Assembly (NCBI GenBank): GCA_030671465.1
Contig: DAOVIP010000083.1
Coordinates: forward strand, 1-7,567
Reading direction: 5' to 3'
DNA from: Candidatus Aminicenantota bacterium
GTDB taxonomy: Bacteria > Acidobacteriota > Aminicenantia > UBA2199
DNA: 7,567 nt
A program made the position numbers and the translations under genes. Below are positions 1-7,422 of the stretch, in pieces. How positions within the stretch are numbered: the first letter of the stretch is position 1; every line of letters begins with the position of its first letter. The notes under the pieces were generated by a model. It saw nothing but the letters and a program-made list of their open reading frames with translations. It was not told the origin of the DNA and ran no database searches.

Positions 1-1419
1 GACGGCACTCCGGTTCTGGTGGACTTCGGAATTGCCAAATTGATGGAATCCGATGCCAAACTGACCAAAACCGGAACGTCGATCGGAACCCCCCATTACA
101 TGAGTCCGGAACAGATTCAGGGCATGGAAATCGATGGAAGGTCCGATATTTACAGCTTAGGTGTGGTTTTTTTTGAGATGCTGGAAGGCCGAACCCCATA
201 CGAAGGAACCGATTCAATTGTAATCGCGGTAAAGCATGTGAAGGATCCCATACCCCGGTTGGATCCATCATTACGGCAATACCAGCCCATAATTGACCGA
301 ATGATGGCCAAAGACAAAAGGACCCGGATTCAAAGTGGTAGTGAATTGATCAATTCCATCCAGAAAATCCAGATAAAGGAACTTTCTACTGAAAAGGAAA
401 TCACCGTGATCCGCAAATCAGAGGAAAAACCGAAGTCGACCAAATCCCCTGAAGAAAAACCCGGCCGGAAAAAAGGTAAATTATCTAGATGGAAGCAATC
501 TATTTATTCCCTGATCATCATCCTGCTTCTGTTACTGGGTATTGCCGGAATTTCAGTATTAAAAAAATCAGGAAACAACGCAGAAATAAAGTTCTGGCAA
601 CTGGCAATTGAAAAAAACTCACTCGAGGCATACAACCAATATTTAAAGCAATATCCCCGGGGGAAGTTTGCCATACAGGCTCGAGAAAAATTAGATAAAA
701 TGGATGCCACAAGTCAAGATTCCATTCAGGAAAAAAATAACCGGGTTGAAACCCGGAAAAACCTGGAATTCAAACACTTAATGTCACAGGCTGAACTGGC
801 ATTCGGTGAGAACAACCTGAATAAGGCCAAGGAGATTCTCCAGCAAGCCAAAAAGATCCAGGTGTCTCCGGAACTATTGGAGCTGGAAAAAAGCATATCC
901 GCTAAAGAAGATTTGGTTCATCCCGCTACACGGCTTCGTCAGACTCCCAGAGACCTGAATACCTCCAATACCCAGCTAATGCTAAAAAAACGGGGTTTCT
1001 TTGATTACCATAAAAATCGGTCCAAACGGTTTCGAAACCAATTTTCTCTAAAAAAACAGGGCGGAAAAAATGTAGTCGTTGACCGGGCAACCGGTTTGAT
1101 ATGGCATCATTCGGGGTCTCCGCGATATATGAATCTCAGCATGGCCCATAGATGGGTATCCAACCTCAACCGGGTGCGTCATGCCGGGTACTCGGACTGG
1201 AGGCTGCCCACCCTTGAAGAAGCCGCCTCGTTGATGGAATCAACGAAGAATTCCAGAGGATTGCATCTGAGCCCTTTATTTTCCGGTAAAACCAGAAGCA
1301 TATGGACCTCGGACACACTGGGCCAGGAATACTGGATTGTTTACTTTGACCACGGATATGTGGATGTCAACTGGCCCCAGTTCAATGGTTATGTCAGGCC
1401 GGTCAGGTCATTGTACTAA
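1..1419 (+). CDS. Transmembrane Ser/Thr protein kinase with C-terminal Lcl (DUF1566) domain, 5' partial
   Basis: This is the 3' part of a eukaryotic-like (Hanks-type) Ser/Thr kinase; 472 residues are visible and the ATP-binding N-lobe and catalytic HRD loop lie outside the window. The frame is open from base 1. Visible kinase motifs are DFG (residues 8-10), an activation-segment end GTPHYMSPEQ (30-39) and the F-helix DIYSLG starting at D49, followed by an alpha-helical C-lobe. A Lys/Glu/Pro-rich basic linker precedes one membrane segment (about 168-187), so the kinase should be cytoplasmic by the positive-inside rule. Outside follow a motif of the type FWQ...Y..YL..YP.G.FA (about 195-232), a TPR-like helical stretch (about 256-300) and an Lcl domain (about 356-472) with the hallmarks TGLIW, GYSDWRLPT and YVRPVRSLY. 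Kinase family membership is clear. The idea that the outer part senses a ligand or surface is inference. The TAA stop overlaps the stop codon of the convergent M29 gene. Confidence 0.93.
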   Translation, partial: DGTPVLVDFGIAKLMESDAKLTKTGTSIGTPHYMSPEQIQGMEIDGRSDIYSLGVVFFEMLEGRTPYEGTDSIVIAVKHVKDPIPRLDPSLRQYQPIIDRMMAKDKRTRIQSGSELINSIQKIQIKELSTEKEITVIRKSEEKPKSTKSPEEKPGRKKGKLSRWKQSIYSLIIILLLLLGIAGISVLKKSGNNAEIKFWQLAIEKNSLEAYNQYLKQYPRGKFAIQAREKLDKMDATSQDSIQEKNNRVETRKNLEFKHLMSQAELAFGENNLNKAKEILQQAKKIQVSPELLELEKSISAKEDLVHPATRLRQTPRDLNTSNTQLMLKKRGFFDYHKNRSKRFRNQFSLKKQGGKNVVVDRATGLIWHHSGSPRYMNLSMAHRWVSNLNRVRHAGYSDWRLPTLEEAASLMESTKNSRGLHLSPLFSGKTRSIWTSDTLGQEYWIVYFDHGYVDVNWPQFNGYVRPVRSLY

Positions 1420-2576
1420 AATATCAGATATTGCCCGTCTTTAATAATTGCTTCGATTTTACTCCCGTTCTCTCCCAGTACCAGCGATTTGACTGCTATT
1501 CTGGGTTGCAGGGAAGGGATATAAACCCGGTCCAGATGGATGACTTCCGCGGGAGATGAAAAATCCGATGGACCCACTATACCGCCGAAATGATCACTCC
1601 TGCCAAAGGCCACATGAAAACCCAATTTTTCATCCAGAAGAATCTCTCCGATGGGTTCGAGTCCAAAATCCCCTAATACCCCAAATCCCAGTTCCGCCAT
1701 ATTACCATAAGCCGGTTCACGACGAAGGTGTTCCTGTTCGGAATTCAGGGATTCAAGTTCCTGAATACCGGATTCGCTGCGAACCTCAATGGCCCGGTTT
1801 TCATGAATGTCAAACAGCAATACATGCTGTCCCAGCTGGACCGGCAGAATACCACTGGTGAGGCTGGGATCTGATTCGCCCTCATAGGGAACAATATAGG
1901 TCTCACCGCTGGGTACATTGCCGGCAATGCCAGGTTTCGGAAACCTGCCGCTGCTCAGATGAGCGGATCTATTCCGTAGATCAAACCGGATCTGATATCG
2001 TTTGTTTTGATCAACGGAAAAAACAACTTCAGCCCACTGGGCCGGATCCAGTTTGTCTTTCAAAATCGCTACCCTCCGGGATACTTCCTGGTAATCGATT
2101 CTCAAAGCGGGAATCATAGCCGGAGAAAATCCGGGCATGGTTCCGGCCCTGAATCCGAATCTTTTGGCGGCATTTTTCAAAGGTGCGGTGGTTGAATATT
2201 CGGTCGGTGCCAAAAACAGTTGAAAATCACTGAAAACCTGGTTGAACTCAACCGGGTTCCCATAATCGGCCAGATCACCCGCTCTTGCGGGGAGCTGATT
2301 GAAAATATCGAATGCCTTTTCCGGGAGATCGGCATTGTTTGATCCGACCTCGGGGTAGGCAATCAGGCAAACGGTTTCCAGTTCCAATTGATTGATATTT
2401 TCTTTTAAAACCAAAAACCAGTCCAGGCAGATCTCACGCCGAAGTTTCCAGCTTGGATTATCGGTTTGATGATCTCGGGGAATGTCCACCAAGATGGCCA
2501 GCTGGCGGTCCTGTTCCAACCGGGGAAAAATCGATTTTATCAAATTAATCAATTCCTCTTGAGATAATTTCTCCAT
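1416..2576 (-). CDS. M29-family (thermophilic metalloprotease-like) aminopeptidase homologue
   Basis: A 386-residue protein resembling peptidase family M29 (AmpS/aminopeptidase T), which are cytoplasmic two-metal exopeptidases removing N-terminal residues from peptides. The family's ligand-bearing motifs are seen in order and with family-like spacing: NVPSGE (E225), NMAELGFG (E295), LLDEKLGFHVAFG (E316, H321) and IHLD (H347, D349), all in the C-terminal half. The N-terminal half (about 1-200) is diverged. No signal peptide or membrane segment is seen, so it is probably cytoplasmic, unlike the other peptidases of the cluster. The ATG at 2576 was chosen over one at 2624 because it has GAGGAG nine bases upstream; the longer form would run 35 nt into the dipeptidase gene and has no obvious signal of its own. 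The gap to the preceding gene is 13 nt. The same fold contains non-peptidase members such as NicX-type 2,5-dihydroxypyridine dioxygenases, so the exact reaction is not certain; the peptidase neighbours favour aminopeptidase. Confidence 0.85.
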   Translation of the reverse strand: MEKLSQEELINLIKSIFPRLEQDRQLAILVDIPRDHQTDNPSWKLRREICLDWFLVLKENINQLELETVCLIAYPEVGSNNADLPEKAFDIFNQLPARAGDLADYGNPVEFNQVFSDFQLFLAPTEYSTTAPLKNAAKRFGFRAGTMPGFSPAMIPALRIDYQEVSRRVAILKDKLDPAQWAEVVFSVDQNKRYQIRFDLRNRSAHLSSGRFPKPGIAGNVPSGETYIVPYEGESDPSLTSGILPVQLGQHVLLFDIHENRAIEVRSESGIQELESLNSEQEHLRREPAYGNMAELGFGVLGDFGLEPIGEILLDEKLGFHVAFGRSDHFGGIVGPSDFSSPAEVIHLDRVYIPSLQPRIAVKSLVLGENGSKIEAIIKDGQYLIF

Positions 2577-2585
2577 TATAGTCAA

Positions 2586-2591
2586 CTCCTC
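2586..2591 (-). promoter_or_regulatory. Ribosome binding site that decides the M29 gene start
   Basis: GAGGAG on the minus strand, nine bases before the ATG at 2576. It overlaps the TGA stop (2592-2590) of the C69 dipeptidase gene, giving the string TGAGGAG. This supports the shorter start and suggests translational coupling between the two genes. Confidence 0.7.
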
Positions 2592-4194
2592 AAAACTTCC
2601 CGGTATACTTGCTCCACAAATCATCGCCCAGCTTCCAGTAAGCGTTGACCAATTTATTCATCCAATCAGTGGAGTATTGGGTCAGCAATTTTCGGGCCTT
2701 TCGGGGATTGATTTTGTACAGTTTCAATACCCTGGTTTCAAAATCCTGCTGCTGGTTGAAGGCACTTGCTTCAAATGGTTTCCATACCGCGGATACATCT
2801 TGCCTCATTACTCCCCATTTCTGAGCTGACAGATCGGCCACCCGGTTAAAGGCCCACCAGGCACAAGCGCGGTTGAATCCCGGTCGACCGCATATCCGGT
2901 AAGATTCCGGCACAGTCTTCGCACCAATATAGATCGGTGAATAGGCCGTCATGGCCGGATTGTCATGACCAAACCAGACCAGGCCACCAATATCGGGTGG
3001 CAGCCAGTTTCTGACCTGTATTACAGTAGCATAGGTACAATAGTACCTGGCAATACAACGCTCGCCCAGCTCATTCCAACCGCCATTGATTTTAAAAAGG
3101 GGCATCATATCATAATCCATGAAGGGATTGGCATAGGGACTTTTCATAAATTTTCCGGTCCTCTTGCCCTCTTTATCGGTTTCAGGCACAAGCATAAATT
3201 TGGTCATATCAAAGGGCGTATCCTCATAGGTATCCCTGAAAATGGTCATGATATCCCGGGCACACACTTTTTTTACCGGCTTGATGGAGAAGGGAAAATT
3301 TTCTCCATTGGGATCCAGTTTCAGAGAAGGGGCCAGGAGGTCAAACACACGCCATTCCCTTCTCCGGGTTGCCAGGCTCTTGCGGTCGGCGTACACATAA
3401 CAGAATTCAAAGGGAATGTCTGAATCGGGATCATACAATCCCAGCTCCACTGCCCTGGTAATCACATTGTCCGAGGCCATGAAATAATCGGGTTTGGATA
3501 GATCGATTTCTCGGATCCGGGAGCCATTGGCATTCACACTGACATGGTCATCGGGAACCCGCCGGGCAGCCCAGACCGCCCCTTTTTTCCCCTTTCCGGG
3601 CCCGATAATTTCCAGGTGCCAGACTTCATTTGGATCGGCAATCGTGAAACATTCACCGCCGCTTATGTACCCGTATTCCTTGGTTATTTCATCAGCAATC
3701 CGGATGGCTTCCCTGGCCGTGGTGGCCCGTTCAGCCATGATTCGGTTTAATTCATAGTAATCGAGAATCCCGATATCACTTCTCATGATTTTTTTTCCGG
3801 TAAAGGTGGATTCTCCGAAGGCCACCTGGTTTTCATTGAGGCAGGGTAGGGTGGTATTCAAATATTTGTAGGTAATTGAGGATTGGGGGATTTGGTCCTT
3901 TAATTTCTGTTTGGTCAAATTTTCTGCATTCACGGTTTTGTGGGAATCCAGGTAAACCGGACGCATGGCCCCGGGCCGGTATTTTCTGCGAGTCTGGAAA
4001 TCAATCCAGGTTCGGTCAATCCGTGAATCACAGGTGTGGGAGGTCATGACCGATCCGTCCACCGAGGCCAGTTTCCCGACCGTAATGGAAGTACAACTGT
4101 CTCTGATCTTTTCTACGGATCCCGGGTCCGGCCGGGCTTGGAATCCCCAGCTTAAAAGGATGAATAGTACCCATATCAAGGATGTTTTTTTCAT
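2590..4194 (-). CDS. Secreted C69-family dipeptidase
   Basis: A 534-residue peptidase of family C69 (U34, PepD-like), N-terminal-nucleophile hydrolases that cleave dipeptides. Residues 1-20 form a signal peptide (basic MKK, hydrophobic core, likely cleavage after FQA), so it should act in the periplasm or outside the cell. The likely nucleophile is C34 in DSCTSITVG, which is followed by the typical VDGSVMTSHTCD segment; family knowledge says the residues before this Cys are removed on maturation. Other family-like blocks are GGECFTIADPNEVWHLEIIG, AARRVPDDHVSVNANGSRI and a C-terminal region with WWAFNRVADLSAQKWG. The length is normal for the family and no frame disruption is seen. The ATG at 4194 is preceded by AGGGGGA six bases upstream, which overlaps the TAG stop of the barrel-protein gene; the gap is 11 nt. 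It is the third gene of the peptidase block and would supply amino acids from dipeptides released upstream in the pathway. Confidence 0.93.
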   Translation of the reverse strand: MKKTSLIWVLFILLSWGFQARPDPGSVEKIRDSCTSITVGKLASVDGSVMTSHTCDSRIDRTWIDFQTRRKYRPGAMRPVYLDSHKTVNAENLTKQKLKDQIPQSSITYKYLNTTLPCLNENQVAFGESTFTGKKIMRSDIGILDYYELNRIMAERATTAREAIRIADEITKEYGYISGGECFTIADPNEVWHLEIIGPGKGKKGAVWAARRVPDDHVSVNANGSRIREIDLSKPDYFMASDNVITRAVELGLYDPDSDIPFEFCYVYADRKSLATRRREWRVFDLLAPSLKLDPNGENFPFSIKPVKKVCARDIMTIFRDTYEDTPFDMTKFMLVPETDKEGKRTGKFMKSPYANPFMDYDMMPLFKINGGWNELGERCIARYYCTYATVIQVRNWLPPDIGGLVWFGHDNPAMTAYSPIYIGAKTVPESYRICGRPGFNRACAWWAFNRVADLSAQKWGVMRQDVSAVWKPFEASAFNQQQDFETRVLKLYKINPRKARKLLTQYSTDWMNKLVNAYWKLGDDLWSKYTGKF

Positions 4195-4205
4195 TTTGTA
4201 TCCCC

Positions 4206-4760
4206 CTAAAACGCAATGCCGATTTCAAGGCCTCCCTTGAAACCTCCGAATTTTACCGAGCGTCCATACAGGGTTTTGCTGGCATTCATATACCCTCCGG
4301 ACAAGCCCATAAAAAAATTGTTGCCCATATAAAACATCAAGCCCAGATCAGCCCGATAACCGAAAGCCATCCCGGTTTCCTCGATATCGACACTCTTTTC
4401 ACTATAATACACATTAAAGCTGCCCAGCTGGATTTTTAAGCCCATGAAATTGAAAAATTTAAGAACATATCCGGCACCAACCGAGAGATGATGTTGATTG
4501 GATTTGGCCTCATCTTCAAGAATTGGAATGATTCCATCAGCGGTCAGGTACCCGTATCCCAGCCAGAGGGAAAATCCCTTGAATACATTGAACTCGATTT
4601 TCAGTTCGGGATAGATCATGCCCTCTCCATAAATGGTTTTATAATCTGCATCCGAGGGTACCATATAGTTTCCGATCACCGAGATTCCAAAGGTATTGCC
4701 GCCCCGGGCAGTTGAACACAAGACCAGAACCATCACTAAACCAATTAGACTTTTTTTCAT
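4206..4760 (-). CDS. Small outer-membrane beta-barrel-like protein, function unknown
   Basis: A 184-residue protein I cannot assign to a named family. A signal peptide is clear (MKK, hydrophobic core to about residue 17, cleavage probably near TARGG). A Cys lies at position 15, but the preceding VLVL lacks the small residue at -1 expected of a lipobox, so a lipoprotein is unlikely. The mature part is rich in Gly and aromatic residues in alternating amphipathic stretches (for example around FSLWLGYGYL, HHLSVGAGYVLKFF and NFFMGLSGGYM) and ends in Phe (GIAF), the usual signature of outer membrane barrels. The size would suit about eight strands. The ATG has AAAGGAG six bases upstream, overlapping the TAA of the C1 protease gene; gaps on both sides are 11 nt. 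It could be a small channel, a surface anchor or chaperone for the protease, or an unrelated envelope protein; the operon position is the only clue. Confidence 0.8.
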   Translation of the reverse strand: MKKSLIGLVMVLVLCSTARGGNTFGISVIGNYMVPSDADYKTIYGEGMIYPELKIEFNVFKGFSLWLGYGYLTADGIIPILEDEAKSNQHHLSVGAGYVLKFFNFMGLKIQLGSFNVYYSEKSVDIEETGMAFGYRADLGLMFYMGNNFFMGLSGGYMNASKTLYGRSVKFGGFKGGLEIGIAF

Positions 4761-4771
4761 TCGAAGCTCCT

Positions 4772-6076
4772 TTAAATGGTGATTTCGGGAGAATTTGCCA
4801 CAATGATCCCGTGGGAATCCAGGGCCACTGCCTTGTAGGTATATGACTTACCTGCATCCAGTTGTTTATCAATAAAACTCAACGCATTGTACTGAAGTTC
4901 AAAATCCTGTATCTCGGTCAGCAACTGGTAGGCACCTCCAGCTTCTTTTTTGTAAATAATATATTTTTGCACATCGACTTCGTTTTTCTTATCCACGATC
5001 AGACTCACATTGGCATATTCCTGGTTGAACACCCACATGTTCAACTCTTCCCGGGAAACCGATAGCTGCAAGACAATATCGGATATGACCAGGTAGCAAA
5101 CTTCACAGGCCACTATTGCCGAGTTGTATTTAATTCTCATATATCCGTTCTCGCCCCAGGAAGACCCCCAACTATTCCTCAGTATGAAAGACCCATCTGC
5201 ATCGTCCCATCCAACCAGTGAAATGGCATGATCGGTCGGGGTATAATAGCAGGGACTGGCATAACAGGAAGTATTGGAATCCTGATAAACCCCGCTGTGA
5301 TAGGCTTCGAAAGCACCCGAAACCAGAACCGCTGCATCCACCACCCCATAGGTCATGATGGCGGTTTTAATGGCATCGATATCTCCGCAGGGTATGCGAT
5401 ACCACTGAGTAAATTTGATGATGGGATCATTCCAGTGGGTGCAGACTCCGGAAAATGAAGTGGTATAGGGGTAGTCAGATTCCCTGACAATACCGTATTC
5501 AACCAGGGCCTGAAGTTCCATATAGTCATAATCGGCACCGTCACATCCAAAAAAATGGGGGTAAAATTGGGAAAGGCTGCCCAGGCACCACATGATGAAC
5601 GATTCGGATAAATCTATGCAGTTGCCATCATATCGATTCATGGCCACATTGTATGTCCCCTCGGCTGCAGCAGCTGCCCCGAAAGCATAACAGGATCCGC
5701 AATAACCCTGATTCCTCACCGCACCGATATAAGTGTGGCCATTGTGATTTCTCCAGTCAAATCGGGCGGGCAGGGCTTTTTTTTCGAGGTACCTGGCCAG
5801 AGGACCGATATCATCGGATCGTTCTAACCGCGTCGACTGCCGAGAAGGCCGTCTTCCGTAGAATGCGATTTTCTGTTCGGGACTCATATCAAATACCCAG
5901 TTATGGCTGACCTGGAATTCATATCCGTTGTATTTGATCTTTTCCCAGATCTGTTCCAGGGTATCATTTTTTTCGAATTTTAAAACATGTTTCTGATTTT
6001 CGGATATTCCCTGGAGGGAGAAAACGAAGATCAAAATGATGATCAGTGAAAATTTGGAAACTGATGTGGATTTCAA
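4772..6076 (-). CDS. Secreted papain-like (C1A) cysteine protease with C-terminal beta-sandwich-like domain
   Basis: A 434-residue extracytoplasmic endopeptidase. Residues 1-24 are a signal peptide with a strong hydrophobic core. Residues about 30-100 form a propeptide with HNWVFDMSPEQ, similar in style to inhibitor-type prosegments. The catalytic domain (about 101-335) has the oxyanion Gln123 and nucleophile Cys129 in NQGYCGSCYAF, the general-base His283 in TDHAISLVGW and Asn301 in LRNSWGSSWGENGY, so it should be active. The Trp that usually follows the catalytic Cys is Tyr130. Many extra cysteines suggest disulfides and an oxidising location. Residues about 336-434 look like a fibronectin-III-type beta domain (KYIIYKKEAGGAYQ, then SYTYKAVALDSHG). 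The start is TTG at 6076-6074: AGGAGG lies six bases upstream and no ATG precedes the signal peptide. It is the first gene of the peptidase block, with a candidate promoter upstream. Confidence 0.94.
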   Translation of the reverse strand: MKSTSVSKFSLIIILIFVFSLQGISENQKHVLKFEKNDTLEQIWEKIKYNGYEFQVSHNWVFDMSPEQKIAFYGRRPSRQSTRLERSDDIGPLARYLEKKALPARFDWRNHNGHTYIGAVRNQGYCGSCYAFGAAAAAEGTYNVAMNRYDGNCIDLSESFIMWCLGSLSQFYPHFFGCDGADYDYMELQALVEYGIVRESDYPYTTSFSGVCTHWNDPIIKFTQWYRIPCGDIDAIKTAIMTYGVVDAAVLVSGAFEAYHSGVYQDSNTSCYASPCYYTPTDHAISLVGWDDADGSFILRNSWGSSWGENGYMRIKYNSAIVACEVCYLVISDIVLQLSVSREELNMWVFNQEYANVSLIVDKKNEVDVQKYIIYKKEAGGAYQLLTEIQDFELQYNALSFIDKQLDAGKSYTYKAVALDSHGIIVANSPEITI

Positions 6077-6080
6077 ATTT

Positions 6081-6089
6081 CACCTCCTC
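6081..6089 (-). promoter_or_regulatory. Strong Shine-Dalgarno sequence fixing the TTG start of the C1 protease
   Basis: GAGGAGGTG on the minus strand, with the AGGAGG core six bases before TTG at 6076. It is the strongest ribosome binding site in the window and makes up for the rare start codon, giving a complete signal peptide. Confidence 0.75.
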
Positions 6090-6120
6090 TTTTAAGATAA
6101 ACTTTTACACCAAATCCGGA

Positions 6121-6170
6121 ATAATTTCAACCAAAATATAAACTAACTTTATAAAATACTGTGAAATTAT
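6121..6170. repeat. 9-bp perfect inverted repeat in the leader of the peptidase operon
   Basis: ATAATTTCA at 6121-6129 is matched exactly by TGAAATTAT at 6162-6170, with a 32-bp spacer. The arms are 41 bp apart centre to centre, close to four helical turns. The right arm overlaps the candidate -10 box (6166-6171). A further partial copy, AATTTCA, lies at 6076-6082 over the start region of the C1 gene. It could be a pair of operator half-sites. The region is very AT-rich, so chance is a real alternative. Confidence 0.4.
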
Positions 6171-6194
6171 AGGGGGTATTGAAGTAAATTCCAG
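6166..6194 (-). promoter_or_regulatory. Candidate sigma-70-type promoter for the peptidase operon
   Basis: On the minus strand a perfect TATAAT (6171-6166) is preceded, after a 17-base spacer, by a weak -35-like CTGGAA (6194-6189). Transcription would start near 6159, giving a leader of roughly 80 nt before the TTG start of the C1 protease. The position in the only sizeable gap of the minus-strand block supports it; the poor -35 box suggests an activator or a weak promoter. No other upstream signal in 6093-6204 is as good. Confidence 0.5.
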
Positions 6195-6204
6195 AGTTGA
6201 TTGG

Positions 6205-7422
6205 TTAATGTGAAAAAAATTGTGATCGTTCAATGAGAGGTTTTCGTCGAGGTAACTTACCATGCGTAAAGGAGGTTCCCGGTCCTCTGAGATTAATAAT
6301 CAATGGTGACTCAGTTATAGACCACTGTCCTTTTTTGATGTTTGTAGGCTCATGACCATCAAAGACCAGATAACTGTATTTTCCATAATGGGGGAGCTTT
6401 CTGGAAAGCCCCGGTAGTGCCTTAATCTTTTCGGTTGCTAAAAACACCATAACCTGCGATCTGTGGATGGAATTTCTTAAAGTTATAACCAAACTTTTAT
6501 TAAAAATTGGGACCTTTTCACCTTCTATAACAATGGTTTTTTCTCCTATATTACAGTCATAGTTTTTCAATTCTTCTGAAATATACTGCATATGTATGTT
6601 TTCCCAGCCCATAATCCAGATTGTTCGGTTCTTGGGAATTGTTTTAACATTATTATCCAATTGAATCTTAATATTATCCCCTCTTCTTTTTGCCCACTTC
6701 TGGGCCAGTTCCCGGTAACCTGCTAATAAAGTAGGCTCAGCCTGGGAAGGTAGTATGATTAATGCCTCCTGGGCTCCAAATGCTCTGGACAGAGCAGGAG
6801 GTACTTCCAGATAATGTATTTTTCTAAAAACATCAAATTGTGGATCAACCTGTATGCCTGTCGGGGGAGCAAAGAAGGAAAAAGTATAATCTTGTTGTCT
6901 ATTTTTTAATGTGATTTTCTTAATTATTGCTTCTTTTTGATTTTTCATGGATACAGCAACCGGGATATCCAGAATAAAAAGTCTTTCTTTCTGAGTCTGT
7001 GAAAGACGAAATTTAAGTTTATAGCATTCTTTTTCACCGTAAATTTCCACATCAGTAATCTGAAGTTCTGGGGCTCCGGTACTGGAAATCCACTGTTTAA
7101 AAAAATCTTTAAAATCTTTCTGGCAGACCATCTCAAATGCTTTTCTGATGTCATTAAAAGAAGCTTTTTTAAACTTATTATCCTTGAAGAATTTTTGCCA
7201 GGAACTAATAAAAAGATTGTCACCAACTTCATTACGCAGCATATGAAAAACCATCAGCGCCTTCCCATAACCCACTGCTGCAGATGCAGCATCATGTCTG
7301 AATTTGAATTGTGATAAGGGGAAATCTTGATGTTTATTAACATAATCTGAGTAATTCTGGAGTGTTGTTCTCCTGTACTCTGTGCCCTGCCCTTTCTGTT
7401 CTTTTATCAGATGCTGGCGCAA
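6205..7422 (-). pseudogene. M1-family metallopeptidase, C-terminal remnant lacking the catalytic metal site
   Basis: About 405 residues match the C-terminal side of an M1-type (gluzincin) aminopeptidase. The segment around residues 50-72 (VGYGKALMVFHMLRNEVGD) fits the helix bearing the catalytic Tyr in M1 enzymes (probably Y52), and FKQWISSTGAPEL (108-120) is the typical block that follows. A beta-rich domain and an alpha/beta tail of about 170 residues complete it. The HExxH...E zinc site that should lie upstream is absent: an in-frame TGA stands two codons before the TTG at 7422, and 7423-7567 contains no HExxH in any minus-strand frame. The TTG has no Shine-Dalgarno sequence and the next ATG falls inside the conserved block. 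The reading frame is otherwise intact over 1.2 kb. The gene is markedly AT-rich compared with its neighbours. I read it as a 5'-truncated gene at a rearrangement or assembly junction; a functional non-catalytic protein is less likely. No terminator hairpin is seen after its stop. Confidence 0.7.

Noticed and set aside
1420..1480. Bidirectional terminator after the kinase gene
   Set aside because: No GC-rich stem followed by a T-run was found at the gene junction; the two coding regions overlap directly.
2577..2624. Longer start for the M29 gene at the ATG at 2624
   Set aside because: It would add 16 residues encoded inside the dipeptidase gene and has no clear ribosome binding site, while the ATG at 2576 has GAGGAG at a workable distance.
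2965..3423. Plus-strand open frame of about 150 codons opposite the C69 dipeptidase gene
   Set aside because: It is antisense to a clear, conserved protein and its translation shows no recognisable domain.
4206..4760. Barrel-like protein as a lipoprotein with Cys15
   Set aside because: The residue before Cys is Leu; a lipobox needs a small residue there. A type I signal peptide fits better.
6093..6204. Riboswitch or attenuator in the leader of the C1 protease gene
   Set aside because: The leader is short and AT-rich. The only perfect long complement has one arm over the -10 box, upstream of the predicted start, so it would not be transcribed as a hairpin.
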